Origin: Nocardioides perillae
GTDB taxonomy: Bacteria > Actinomycetota > Actinomycetes > Propionibacteriales > Nocardioidaceae
NCBI RefSeq assembly: GCF_013409425.1
Contig: NZ_JACCAC010000001.1
Coordinates: 1,736,001-1,800,000 of the forward strand
Length of the DNA: 64,000 nt
Reading direction: 5' to 3'
The position numbers and the translations under genes are program-made. Shown piece by piece: positions 45,101 through 53,980 of this stretch; position 1 is the first letter of the stretch; each line of letters starts with the position of its first letter. Below the pieces are notes generated by a model. It had not been told where the DNA came from and did no database searches. It worked only from the letters and a program-made list of their open reading frames with translations.

Positions 45101-46149
45101 CTATCCGGCGCCTTCCCATGACCAGCCGTCGCTGGCCACGAGGCGATGCAACTGGGTGCGGCGTTCCTTGTGGTGCTCGGCGGCCCGGTGGACGGCGGAC
45201 TGGCTGATCGAGACGCCGGCCTCGATGGTCTGAGTGGTCTCGGGCGGAGGTGGAGCGCTGACTCTTGGTGCCCAGGACGTGCTGGAGGCGGTGCTGAGGT
45301 AGCGGCCAATGGACGACCTCAGCGAATCCAGCACCGCCGGCTGGGGGCGCAGCGAGGCGTCCAGGGTCCTCATCAACGTCAACGCCTCGCGAGGTGTCCG
45401 ATGGCGACTGATGCGGCCAGGTCTCGGCTGCCGTAGTGGAAGTAGTGCAGCACCGGGTACGCGAGGTGCTGCTCGGCCGAGGTGGCCACCGAGGACGACA
45501 GCGAGATCAGCTGCTGCTGGAACATAGCGTCGAACCCGTCGCCGGTCCAGCCTTTCCGCAGGATCTGGGAGGGGCTGTCACCGAGGCCATGGATCTCTTG
45601 GGCGAGTACGCGGCGGGCGACGACCGCGGAGGGGATCGAGAGCAGGTAGGTGATGGCGAGAGTGATGAGGAACAGACCCGAGAACGCCGCCAGGGCCATG
45701 GCGATCCGCCAGCCCGCCGAGGACGCGACGAAGCCACCGGTGCCCAGGGTGAAGATGGTGAAGCCGGTGAAGTAGACGACGTCGGCGATGCCCGCGGGTC
45801 GGCCCTGCTGCGCGGTCACGACGGAGTCTGAGCCGAGGAAGAGCAGTGTCCAACCGGCCCAAAGAGCGGTTACCCACGGCAGCACGGTGAGGATGAGCAT
45901 CATCGGTCCGGCGAACCTCAGAAGGCTGAACGTCTGGTCCCGTCGGTGCAGCCGCAATGCCACCCGCCAGGCGCCACCGAGGATGCGGGTCGTCAGCGGT
46001 CCGGCGCCGCCGGACACCGCCAAGGTGGTGGCCAACGCGTCGACGAAGACGAGGGCGACGGCGAGCGCGCCGGCGAGGATCAACCAAGTCTCGAGCAAGA
46101 CGGTCCTTGGCGGTAGGGAGGCTCGCCGCCCAGCAAGCTTCCGACCCAC
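45101..46149 (-). pseudogene. Two-TM potassium-channel-like protein, one frameshift
   Basis: The first 256 codons (46149 to 45379) give membrane segments TWLILAGALAVALVFVDALA, GPMMLILTVLPWVTALWAGW and TLAITYLLSIPSAVVARRVL with a pore-like VVYFTGFTIFTLGTGGFVAS, as in ion-channel family proteins. Translation stops just after GHLARR. One base over, the downstream sequence continues as TLMRTLDASLRPQPAVLDSL ... HRLVASDGWSWEG to 45101, the normal C-terminal end of this family. One missing base near 45392 explains both, by mutation or sequencing error. Confidence 0.7.
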
Positions 46150-46209
46150 AGGAGGCGATCAGCGGCCCGCTGCCAGCATGGGACAGCGAGCCGCTGCCGA
46201 TCCCGGCGG

Positions 46210-46611
46210 TCAGAGCGCGGCGAGTAGTTCGCGGCAGGCGTTCTCGCACCGGCGGCACGCTTCGGCGCACACTTCGCAGTGCTGGTGCATATCACTGTGC
46301 TTGGCGCACTCGTCGCCGCACGCCTTGCAGGCGGCTGCGCAGGCCTCCAGGATCGTGCGGACGACATTGCCGTCACCGGCGGTCTGTCGCGACAGGATGG
46401 CCCCGGTCGCGGCGCACACGTCGGCACAGTCGAGGTTGTTGCGGATGCATGCGCGCAGGTCGGCGACCATGTCCTCAGCCAGACAAGCATCAGCGCAAGC
46501 CGTGCACACCTGGGCGCACTCGAAGCAGGCGGCGATGCACGCCGCCAACTTCTCCTGGTCGATGTCTCCTACGTCCCCGGGGTACGCCTTGAGCATCTCT
46601 TGATGTGTCAT
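46210..46611 (-). CDS. csp: Csp-type four-helix copper storage protein (DUF326)
   Basis: A protein of 133 residues from ATG 46611, with GGAGG before it. About 18 cysteines, mostly CxxxC on helices: CIAACFECAQVCTACADACL, CIRNNLDCADVCAATGAIL, CAAACKACGDECAKHSDMHQ, HCEVCAEACRRCENACRELL. This is the Csp/DUF326 bundle that stores many Cu(I) ions along its core. No signal peptide at this start, so cytosolic (Csp3-like). It fits the copper theme of the region. Confidence 0.9.
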   Translation of the reverse strand: MTHQEMLKAYPGDVGDIDQEKLAACIAACFECAQVCTACADACLAEDMVADLRACIRNNLDCADVCAATGAILSRQTAGDGNVVRTILEACAAACKACGDECAKHSDMHQHCEVCAEACRRCENACRELLAAL

Positions 46612-46833
46612 CGGTCCTCCTGGTCGATCACGATCGATTCGGGCCGCTCTGGTGGCAGCCCGGGCGCCGGCGGCATCCACGCAGGACGTACCCACCTGGC
46701 ACTCACACATCGGTATGGGTAGACGGATGTGCGATGGATGCCCGGGTCGCGGCTCGGGCGCCGCCCTCGAGGCCGTCGCCGGCAGGCTGGTCAGTCCTTT
46801 CCGGGTGCAGGACGGGGCGGGTGGCGTTGTTGG

Positions 46834-47005
46834 CGGGCTCGTCTGCACGTCTAGTCTCTTGACCGTCGACATGCCCCGACCGAGCGAGGAGATAACCAGC
46901 AAGTGGTTTCTGCTCGATGGATGCGGCAGGGGTGGTCGGTGGACCACACCCCCGGGCGCCACGCCGCGCGGCGAGCTCGTGTGCGTCAGGTCGGGACTCA
47001 TCGTG
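46834..47005 (+). repeat. ~172-bp direct repeat, copy 1
   Basis: About 90 percent identical by eye to 57339-57511. Both share AAGTGGTTTCTGCTCGATGG-like sequence (GTGGTTTCTGCTCGATGG) and GGGACTCATCGTG at the end. Copy 1 runs into the IS30-like transposase remnant, so the repeat is probably the left end of that element. Confidence 0.75.
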
Positions 47006-47712
47006 TCCATGCAGATCAGCCACGAGGTGACCTATCGAGCGCTCTACGTCGAGGCCGTGGCGCACTCAAACGAGAGCTGGTCTCCTGCCTTCGCACCGGC
47101 CGGGCGCTTCGAGTTCCTCGGGCCCGGAACCGATCGAAGGCCTAGGGCCAGGTCACGAACGAGGTGTTGATCAGCGAACGGCAGGCCCGTCGAAGCCGAC
47201 GACCGGGCGGTTCCCGGGCACTGGGAAGGCGACCTGATCGTCGGGCTGCAGCGCTCCGCCATCGGCACGCTGGTCGAACGCACGACCCGATTCACGATGT
47301 CGGTCCACCCGCCTCGTGAGGAGGGTTGCGGCGTGATCGCGCGGACCAAGAACGGTCCGGCGCTGGCCGGCTACGGCGCCATCACCATGAAGAACGCACT
47401 GGCGCAGACGATGACCAGCCTGCCCGAGCAGTTGCGCCGGTCGCTGACCTGGGACCGCGGCAAGGAACTCTCCGCCCACGTCGCCTTCGAGATCGAGACC
47501 GGCATCCCCGTCTTCTCCGCCGACCCCCATAGCCCTTGGCAACGCGGCACGAACGAGAACACCAATGGCCTCCTGCGCCAGTGCTTCTCCGAAGGCACTG
47601 ACCTGGCTCGCTGGAACGACGACGAGGTACAGGCCGTCGTAGCCGCCCGGCAACAACCGGCCTCGCAAGACCCTCGGATGGAAAACTCCCTCCGAGGCCT
47701 TCGACGACCACC
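46903..47712 (+). pseudogene. IS30-family transposase, several frameshifts
   Basis: Pieces in different frames: MQISHEVTYRALYVEAVAH, then LKRELVSCLRTGRALRVPRA, then VEADDRAVPGHWEGDLIVGL (first D region), ERTTRFTMSVHPPREEG, LRRSLTWDRGKELSAHVAFE (second D) and PWQRGTNENTNGLLRQCFSE (E). All DDE regions of an IS30 transposase remain but no single frame holds them. The element is dead. Confidence 0.8.
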
Positions 47713-47789
47713 TGCGGTCTGTTCAAGCAGCGGATGGTGCGACGATCGGTTGAACCTAGTCGGTTTCGGCCCGGAAAGCTGGTCCACCA

Positions 47790-48046
47790 GCTCAACCGTC
47801 ATCACATGGTCGGCTCCATGGGCCGCGTCGCGCGGCGGGCGACAACGCTGCGATGGAGTCCTCCTTCTGCTGCAGAGGAACGTCTTGGACCGCCGCGCGT
47901 AGGCGACCCGAAAAGAGCTGCAGATCGCGATTGTGACCTGGATCGAGAAGACCTACCACCACCGTCGCCGACAGGCCGCCCTCGGCCGATTGACCCCGGT
48001 CGAATACGAGTTGATCATGCTCTCAACCGCCACCCAGGCGGCCTAA
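47790..48046 (+). pseudogene. IS3-family OrfB C-terminal remnant
   Basis: Frame pieces HHMVGSMGRVA, then LLLQRNVLDRRA, and the end TWIEKTYHHRRRQAALGRLT with PVEYELIMLSTATQAA and a stop at 48046, the C-terminal third of an IS3 OrfB. Frameshifts split it and the rest is absent; it adjoins the IS30 remnant. Confidence 0.75.
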
Positions 48047-48126
48047 CCGAACCTGACACCCGTTCGTGCAGCAGACCCCCCGCGCGCAGTCCGGGCAGTG
48101 TCGGCAGCGCTCGTGAGCCGGCTGGA

Positions 48127-49041
48127 TCAGGCAGACGGGTATCGGGCGAAGGTGCGTGCGCCGTCGGTCGAGCGGTACAGGCGGCCGCTGGCGGAGGCGT
48201 AGACCGTTCCGTCGTCCGCTGCCTGGAGTGCCTCTGGTTCGGCGCCGAGTGAGCCGACCTTGTCGAAGTCGGACCCGTCGGCGCTGGCATAGGCGATGCC
48301 GGAGGGGTCCAGCCCCACCAGGGTGCCTTCCTCGGCCCAGCTGACCAGCAGGAGCAGGGGCGCGTCCTCGACCAGGGCGAAAGTGCGTCCACCGTCGGTG
48401 CTGAGCGCCGGCCCCTCGCCGGTCGTGGCGATGATCGTGTCGGGGTCGGTGGGGCTGATGGCGAAGTCGGCCAATGGCAGGGTGGAGCGGGTGTCCCAGG
48501 TCTCCATGTCGTCGCTGACCATGAAGTCGCCGGTCATCGCGTTGGCGCCGTACACGAGGCCGTGCCGGTACTCCAGGGCGTGGAAGTCGGCTTCGCCGGC
48601 CAGCGACCTGGTGGTCCAGGTCCGGCCGCCGTCGGTGGACTCGATCAGGCCGAGCGAGCTGGGACCGTCCTGTCCTTCGCCGGGGTGGCCGGAGGCGAGG
48701 AAGTGGTCGGGGCCGGCAACGGTGAAGCCCATGTAGTCCTGCACCCGGTCGGCGATCGGGCCGGCGACGGTGCCACTGTCCTCCTGTACCTGGAACAGGC
48801 CGTAGTGACTGCCGACGTGCAGGGTGTCGTCCGCCGGGTCGACGCCCAGCCCGTGCACGTGCTCCAGGTCGGCCGAAGCGCCGCCTGAGGCGCCGTCGGT
48901 GGCGCTGCGTACGAGCCAGCCGGCGAGTGCGACGACGGCGAGGAGGACGACGATGGGGAGCCACCGTCGACCCGACGTCGCGGTGTCATCCCGGGTGGGC
49001 GACGGACGTCGGGACTGCTGGGCGGGTGGGGTCTTCGGCAC
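48127..49041 (-). CDS. F510_1955-like BNR-repeat protein
   Basis: A protein of 304 residues with one N-terminal membrane anchor (RWLPIVVLLAVVALAGWLVR) and an extracytoplasmic beta-propeller: HVHGLGVDPADDTLHVGSHY and repeated STDGGRTW/STDGGRTF/STDGARTF Asp-box motifs. It resembles the F510_1955 family often found with copper-handling genes. No catalytic role is proven for the family; a metal or surface sensor role is possible. Confidence 0.75.
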   Translation of the reverse strand: MPKTPPAQQSRRPSPTRDDTATSGRRWLPIVVLLAVVALAGWLVRSATDGASGGASADLEHVHGLGVDPADDTLHVGSHYGLFQVQEDSGTVAGPIADRVQDYMGFTVAGPDHFLASGHPGEGQDGPSSLGLIESTDGGRTWTTRSLAGEADFHALEYRHGLVYGANAMTGDFMVSDDMETWDTRSTLPLADFAISPTDPDTIIATTGEGPALSTDGGRTFALVEDAPLLLLVSWAEEGTLVGLDPSGIAYASADGSDFDKVGSLGAEPEALQAADDGTVYASASGRLYRSTDGARTFARYPSA

Positions 49042-49127
49042 GGTGTGCTCCTGGAGGCGGATCGGTGTGGTTCGGGCGCGCGGTCAGGCGGGTTCGCTCA
49101 CGGCGAGGGGGTACGTGGTCGGAGTGG

Positions 49128-49385
49128 TCACCTCTCCAGCGTCGAGCGGCGGCGCTCGTACTCGTCCTCGTCCAGCTCACCGGCGGCGTAGCGGCGGCGG
49201 AGCACCTCGTCGGCGCTCATAGGGCCGGATCCGGCACTGGGAGCGTGGCCGCGGCGAAGCAGCTGCACGACGCCGAAGACCGCCAGCCCTAGGACGACCA
49301 GCACCGCCGCGGCTCCGCCCAGCATCCACCAGCCCATCATTGCTCCCACGCCGCCCATTCCATCCATGTCGCAGACTCCGTCCAC
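49128..49385 (-). CDS. SHOCT-domain membrane protein
   Basis: A protein of 85 residues. Met/Gly-rich N-terminus (MDGVCDMDGMGGVGAMMGWW), one membrane helix (GGAAAVLVVLGLAVFGVVQL) and a C-terminal SHOCT motif (MSADEVLRRRYAAGELDEDE). Met-rich ends in such proteins suggest copper. The CTACTA palindrome lies 40 bp upstream of its start. Confidence 0.8.
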   Translation of the reverse strand: MDGVCDMDGMGGVGAMMGWWMLGGAAAVLVVLGLAVFGVVQLLRRGHAPSAGSGPMSADEVLRRRYAAGELDEDEYERRRSTLER

Positions 49386-49425
49386 ATCGTCCTCCGGTGC
49401 TCGGGCCGTTCGCCACCAGCCTATC

Positions 49426-49444
49426 TACTAAGCATCATCGTAGT
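49426..49444 (-). promoter_or_regulatory. BlaI-type operator 1 (SHOCT gene)
   Basis: CTACTAAGCATCATCGTAG; on the minus strand CTACGATGATGCTTAGTAG, identical over 19 bases to the site at 53299. It lies 41-59 bp before the SHOCT start codon. Confidence 0.75.
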
Positions 49445-49515
49445 ACGTGGGTGGACGGGTGGGATCCCGATCGCCTCGTGGCCGCCGGATCCGGCACGTG
49501 TGGGTCCATGCAGCG

Positions 49516-49958
49516 TCAGCGCTGGACGAGCAGGTCGGCGATGAGCTGCTGCCGGACCCAGAGCGCGAGGAAGGCCGTGGCTGTGAGCGTCCAGGAGGCT
49601 CGCGTCGCCGTCCTCGTCGACCGGATGCGCACGTCGATCCACCGACCGCCCACCAGGCCGAGCACCGTCCTGGCGGTGACCGCGAAGGCTGCGAGGACCG
49701 CGGCGATGCCCAGCGAGTTGTAGCGCCGGGCCCCTGCCAGGTCGCCTTGCATCGTCAGGCGCGCCGCCCGGGTGCCCCCGCACAGCGGGTCCATCGCTCC
49801 CAGGTGGTGCTAGTGGGGGTGGAGGTCGATCGGCGGCAGGCCGAGCAGCAGCAGGGCGGGGCTGGCGGCAGCGCCGAGCGCAGCGGCGTAGGTCAGCCCG
49901 CGGTGCCGGTCTGTCCGCGGTGCCGGTCCGACCGGGTGAGGGACAGCTGCAGCTCCAT
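49516..49958 (-). pseudogene. DUF2752 membrane protein, disrupted
   Basis: MDPLCGGTRAARLTMQGDLA and LGIAAVLAAFAVTARTVLGL match DUF2752 (CPxCGxTR...GD...A..N), with an open frame only from 49794. Upstream codons give LTYAAALGAAASPALLLLGL and then an in-frame TAG at about 49811. Further upstream a tandem duplication of CCGCGGTGCCGGTCTGT (49898-49914 and 49915-49928) shifts the frame after MELQLSLTRSD. Two lesions argue for real decay. Confidence 0.65.
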
Positions 49959-49969
49959 CGGACGCCGTC

Positions 49970-51031
49970 TCAGACCCCGGCGTAGGAGTGGAGCCCGGAA
50001 ATCCACAGGTTGACGCCGAAGAAGTTGAACAGGAAGGCCAGGTAGCCCACGAGGGCGAACCAGGAGGCCCGGGAGCCGCGCAGTCCCGCGGTGCTCTGGG
50101 CGTGGAGGTAGGCGGCGTAGAAGACCCAGGTGATGAAGGCCCAGGTCTCCTTGGGGTCCCAGCCCCAGTAGCGGCCCCACGCGTTCTCGGCCCAGATAGC
50201 TCCGGCGATGACGGCGAACGTCCAGACCGGGAAGGCGAAGACGTGGACGGCGTGGGTCGCCCGGTCCAGCGAGGAGGCCGTGGGGAGGGCGGCGAGGTAG
50301 CGGTGCGAGCGGGCTGCGGTGGGTCTGGCTTCCCACCGCTTGCGCACGATGCTCAATGTTGCGGTGGTGGCGCCGACGGTGAAGACGCCGCCGGCCACGA
50401 TCGCGGCCGCGACGTGGATGATGAGCCAGTAGGAGTCCAGGACCGGCACCAGGTCGTCGACGGGTGTGTAGAGGGTCGTGACGGCCAGGCCAAGCGCCAG
50501 CAGCACCAGAGCGACGACCCAGACCCCGGCCTCGCGGACGGCGCGGCGCCGGGCGAGCACGGCGTAGGTACCGCTGGCGGCCAGAGCGATCACCAGGACG
50601 AACTCGAACATGTTGCCCCACGGCGCCCGGCCGGCGGCCAGGCCGCGGAAGACGACGCCGGCGGCAAGCAGCAGGGTCGCGAGCACGGTGAGGCTCACTG
50701 CCACGGCGCCGACGACGTGTCCGGGTTGCTCACGCTCTGCGGCGCCTGATCCGCTCGCGTCCGCCTCGGAGGGCGAGGGCAACCGGCCATCGCCGATCAC
50801 GTCGTGGACTCCACCGGTGGACGCCGTGGGCCCCGTGGACCCGATGGCACCCGCGGTGGCCGGCGTGAGCGCACTGGAGGGGGTGTGGTCGGTCGCCGCC
50901 GCGTCCGGGTGTCGCCGAGGCAGGGATCGCAGCGCGGTTGCCGCTGCGTGGGCGAGCAGCGCGAGAGCCAGGACGGCGGTGGCGGAGTACACCAGGCCGT
51001 CGGAGAGGCTGGCGAGGAGGTCGGTGTTCAC
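49970..51031 (-). CDS. ccsB: Cytochrome c biogenesis protein CcsB (CcsA/ResC type)
   Basis: A protein of 353 residues. The haem-handling WWD motif is WAENAWGRYWGWDPKETWAF, followed by ITWVFYAAYLHAQS; about eight membrane segments and an internal acidic/Gly linker (about residues 55-95). With ResB it forms the system II machinery that exports haem and attaches it to apocytochromes c. It overlaps resB (ATG...TGA, 4 bp). Confidence 0.92.
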   Translation of the reverse strand: MNTDLLASLSDGLVYSATAVLALALLAHAAATALRSLPRRHPDAAATDHTPSSALTPATAGAIGSTGPTASTGGVHDVIGDGRLPSPSEADASGSGAAEREQPGHVVGAVAVSLTVLATLLLAAGVVFRGLAAGRAPWGNMFEFVLVIALAASGTYAVLARRRAVREAGVWVVALVLLALGLAVTTLYTPVDDLVPVLDSYWLIIHVAAAIVAGGVFTVGATTATLSIVRKRWEARPTAARSHRYLAALPTASSLDRATHAVHVFAFPVWTFAVIAGAIWAENAWGRYWGWDPKETWAFITWVFYAAYLHAQSTAGLRGSRASWFALVGYLAFLFNFFGVNLWISGLHSYAGV

Positions 51032-52683
51032 GGTGCGTCCTTTCGGCGGGACTGTCGGCGGCGGTCGAGCTCGCGGCGTACCTCGTCGGCGATCTCGTCG
51101 ATCTCGCCGGGCGGCAGGCCGCGTCGGGTGCTGGCCTGGCCGGCGTACTCGACCGCGACCGTCCCGGCTTCCTCGTGCAATCGCACGTAGGCGCGGCGGC
51201 GGCGGACGACCAGCGAGATGGTCAGCCCGCCGAGCAGCATCAGGGCCGCGACCAGCGAGAGCTGCTTGCCGGGATCACGGGCGACCTGGAAGTTGGCGAA
51301 CCGGCGCACCCCGTCGAAGGTCACGGTGCCCAGGTTTCCGGGCAGCCGCATCGTCTGGCCCGGGGCCAACACGGACCGGAAGGGACGGTCGGAGCCGGGT
51401 CGCAGAACCTGCTCCAGCCGGGACTTGTCGAGGGTGTAGACCGACTGCGGCACCCCGTCGTCGAGCCCGAGGTCGCCAGTCCAGGCGGTGAGCAGCAGGC
51501 GGGGATTGACCAGGTCCGGGTAGGCCGAGAAGGCGCCGTCGCCGGCGTCGGCCGCGGTCGGCAGGAAAAGTCCTTCGAAGCCAAGCTGGGTTGGGCGGGC
51601 GTCCGGTGCCTTGATGACGCCGTCGGAGGTGAAGTTGTTGTCTGCCGGGAGGAAGATCACCGGCCCGGAGTACGCCGTCGCCCCGTTGCCGTCGCGCACC
51701 GTCACCACGGGCGCGTAGCCGTGCCCGGTGAGGAAGACCTTCGTGCCGTTGACGTCGAGCGGGTGGTTGGGGCGCACGCGTGCAGTCCACGTGTCGTCGG
51801 GGGATTCGACTTCGAGGCGAGCGTCGAACGAGCGTGGCTCGCCCCGGCGGGTCCCGGAGGTCTCGAAGTCGGCGTCGAAGGACTGCAGCCGGAAGCTGAA
51901 GGGTTCGAGCCTGTTGACGTCGGTCCACACCGACGGGCTGAAGTCGTCGTACTGGGAGGCGACGTTGGTGAACGACTCGCCCGCCACGACCGCGACCCGG
52001 GCCTCATAGCCGTACAGCCTGCCCCCGGCGACCCCGAAGAGGAGGACCAGCAAGGACAAGTGGAAGAGGAGGTTGCCGACCTCACGGACGTGCCCCTTCT
52101 CGGCGCTCACCGTCTCGTCGTCGCGCCGGGTGCGGAATCGGCGGCGCCGCAGCACCGTCTCGATCGCGTCGAGTGTCTCGGCTCGCCGTTGCCGGTCGTC
52201 ACCTTGGTCGAGCGGGTCGGAGACCACGTCCCTGCGGTGCACCTCGAGGTGGGACAGGCGGGTCGGGACTCGTGCCGGCTCGCTGCGGTAGTCCCGCCAC
52301 AGCTTGGCGCACCGGGGCAGCACGCATCCGGTCATCGACACCAGGAGCATCAGGTAGATCGCGGCGAACCACGGCGAGGCGTAGACCCCGAATAGGCCGA
52401 ATCGGTCCAGCCAGGGAGAGATGTCCGGGTTCTCGACGTAGAACTGCTGCACCGCGGCGGGGTCGCTCGCCACGCCGCGTTGGGGCAACAGACTGCCGGG
52501 TATCGCGCCCAGGGCCAGCATCGTCAGCAAGATCACCGCGGTGCGCATGCTGGTGAGCCGGCGCCAGCCCCACCGCGCCCACCCGACTGCTCCGATGCCC
52601 GTGGCCGGTGGCGGCGCGTTCGTCGCGGCAACTACGTCGCTCGAGTCCTCGCGGCGCTGTTCGCCTTCGTGCAGCTGGGTCAT
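51028..52683 (-). CDS. resB: Cytochrome c biogenesis protein ResB (Ccs1)
   Basis: A protein of 551 residues: membrane helices near the N-terminus (MRTAVILLTMLALGAIPGSL), DRFGLFGVYASPWFAAIYLM, GNLLFHLSLLVLLFGVAGGR, a large periplasmic domain, and a last helix LVAALMLLGGLTISLVVRRR. It is the partner of CcsB. A 27-codon frame (52762-52680) ends at its ATG and could be a leader; the CTACTA palindrome is directly before that. Confidence 0.92.
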   Translation of the reverse strand: MTQLHEGEQRREDSSDVVAATNAPPPATGIGAVGWARWGWRRLTSMRTAVILLTMLALGAIPGSLLPQRGVASDPAAVQQFYVENPDISPWLDRFGLFGVYASPWFAAIYLMLLVSMTGCVLPRCAKLWRDYRSEPARVPTRLSHLEVHRRDVVSDPLDQGDDRQRRAETLDAIETVLRRRRFRTRRDDETVSAEKGHVREVGNLLFHLSLLVLLFGVAGGRLYGYEARVAVVAGESFTNVASQYDDFSPSVWTDVNRLEPFSFRLQSFDADFETSGTRRGEPRSFDARLEVESPDDTWTARVRPNHPLDVNGTKVFLTGHGYAPVVTVRDGNGATAYSGPVIFLPADNNFTSDGVIKAPDARPTQLGFEGLFLPTAADAGDGAFSAYPDLVNPRLLLTAWTGDLGLDDGVPQSVYTLDKSRLEQVLRPGSDRPFRSVLAPGQTMRLPGNLGTVTFDGVRRFANFQVARDPGKQLSLVAALMLLGGLTISLVVRRRRAYVRLHEEAGTVAVEYAGQASTRRGLPPGEIDEIADEVRRELDRRRQSRRKDAP

Positions 52684-53036
52684 CGGGCACCGGCCGTGTC
52701 GGCGGCGGAGGGCTGCGGCGATGTGTGCCGTACGGGCAGGAAGGCAACCGCGGTGATTCTCATGACGCGACTCAGACTACTATGACTGTTAGTAGGGATC
52801 GGCTGGGGCCGCCGGAACGCGGGTGAAGCCGCCACCACCGGCTCGTTGAAGACCAGGGTGATCGAGCCCGGGGGCTCCGGAACGGCGCCGTCCAAGGCCG
52901 GATCGCTGAAGAGCAGGACCGGGTGCGCGCTGGCCGGGGCTGCGGCGGCCAGCGTCGCGACCGCGGCGAGCAGCGCGGCCAGCACCAGCCGAATCGTACG
53001 CGCTCGCCGGAGCCGTCGGTGGACGCTCCTGCACAT
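52680..53036 (-). CDS. Truncated CopC-like protein
   Basis: A frame of 118 residues. A signal peptide (RTIRLVLAALLAAVATLAAA) and the CopC N-terminus HPVLLFSDPALDGAVPEPPG, then SITLVFNEPVVAASPAFR are followed by unrelated sequence where the resB promoter begins (about 52825). CopC domains are about 95 residues, so only the first half is here. It is preceded by an operator palindrome. Probably a non-functional or shortened copper protein. Confidence 0.6.
   Translation of the reverse strand: MCRSVHRRLRRARTIRLVLAALLAAVATLAAAAPASAHPVLLFSDPALDGAVPEPPGSITLVFNEPVVAASPAFRRPQPIPTNSHSSLSRVMRITAVAFLPVRHTSPQPSAADTAGAR
52776..52794 (-). promoter_or_regulatory. BlaI-type operator 2 (resB-ccsB)
   Basis: CTACTATGACTGTTAGTAG: perfect 6-bp arms, N7 spacer. 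Just before the resB leader frame. Confidence 0.75.
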
Positions 53037-53054
53037 GACATCCTCTTCACTGAA

Positions 53055-53073
53055 CTACGATGCATAGTAGTAG
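53055..53073 (-). promoter_or_regulatory. BlaI-type operator 3 (CopC remnant)
   Basis: CTACGATGCATAGTAGTAG, 19 bp upstream of the CopC-like start. Confidence 0.7.
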
Positions 53074-53298
53074 CGGGTGCTGGCCGTCCGCGCGGCCCGT
53101 GGTTTCGTTCTGGGGGGGTAGGCGGCGGGTGGGGTTGCTCGCGCCAACGGCCGCGTTCGCCCACGACGCGGTGGTCAGAACCTGGCCGCGAACGGGGAGA
53201 AAGGTCGCTGCGCTTCCTTGACACCACGCTGAGTGAGGCGCGGGTGACTTCCCCGTGAGCATCAATGGGTGGCCGTCATTCCGTGCGTACACGCATTG

Positions 53299-53317
53299 CT
53301 ACGATGATGCTTAGTAG
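53299..53317 (+). promoter_or_regulatory. BlaI-type operator 4 (tlpA-ccdA)
   Basis: CTACGATGATGCTTAGTAG, 24 bp upstream of the thioredoxin-like gene. Same 19 bases as operator 1 on the other strand. Confidence 0.75.
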
Positions 53318-53341
53318 AGACTCGGCGCTAGAGCGGAGGCG

Positions 53342-53980
53342 ATGATGCGGAGACGCGGGGCGCGCGCTCGTGCCGCGGGGGCTGTGGTGGTAAGCGCAAT
53401 GGTGCTCGCCGCATGCGGCTCCCCATCTGCTCAAAGCGGTGGCGGGCCCGGGTACGTGACCGGCGAGGGCGTGGTCGAGCAGACTGCCGTGTCTGACCGC
53501 GAGCCGCTGCCGCGGCTGCGCGGCGGGACGCTCGACGGCTCGCAGTTCGACACCGCGGAGCACGACGGGTCGGTGCTCGTCGTCAACGTCTGGGGATCGT
53601 GGTGCCCGCCCTGCCGCGCCGAGGCGCCGGGGTTGCGGCGAGTCTGGGATGAGAGCCGCGCCGACGGCGTCCAGTTCGTCGGTCTCAACGTCCGCGACAC
53701 CGATGCCGCCGCGATCGCCTTCGAGCGTAGGTACCGCATCACTTATCCCAGCATCACCACGGAGGAGTCGGGCGAGGCCCTGCTGGCCTTGCGCACCATG
53801 CTCCCCCCCAATGCCATCCCCAGCACGTTGGTCGTCGACCGCGACGGCAACGTCGCCGCACGGGTCATCGGTCGGACCACCTACCGCACCCTGCGTGCCC
53901 TGGTCGACGACGTGCTCGAGTCGGCGAACGGCGCGGCGAAGTCGAAGGAGGCGGTCGATGTCCGCAGCGACGCTGGCTGA
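53342..53980 (+). CDS. TlpA/ResA-like thioredoxin lipoprotein
   Basis: A protein of 212 residues from ATG 53342. Lipoprotein signal (GAVVVSAMVLAACGS, lipobox LAAC). The thioredoxin fold has VVNVWGSWCPPCRAEAPGLR (WCPPC active site) and IPSTLVVDRDGNVAARVIG. It reduces apocytochrome haem-binding cysteines outside the membrane in system II. It overlaps ccdA by 23 bp and lies behind operator 4. Confidence 0.88.
   Translation: MMRRRGARARAAGAVVVSAMVLAACGSPSAQSGGGPGYVTGEGVVEQTAVSDREPLPRLRGGTLDGSQFDTAEHDGSVLVVNVWGSWCPPCRAEAPGLRRVWDESRADGVQFVGLNVRDTDAAAIAFERRYRITYPSITTEESGEALLALRTMLPPNAIPSTLVVDRDGNVAARVIGRTTYRTLRALVDDVLESANGAAKSKEAVDVRSDAG

Noticed and set aside
46689-46721. TACCCA...TGGGTA as a CsoR operator before csp
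   Set aside because: Arms are only 6 bp with a 21-bp spacer, unlike known CsoR sites; left out as unsupported.
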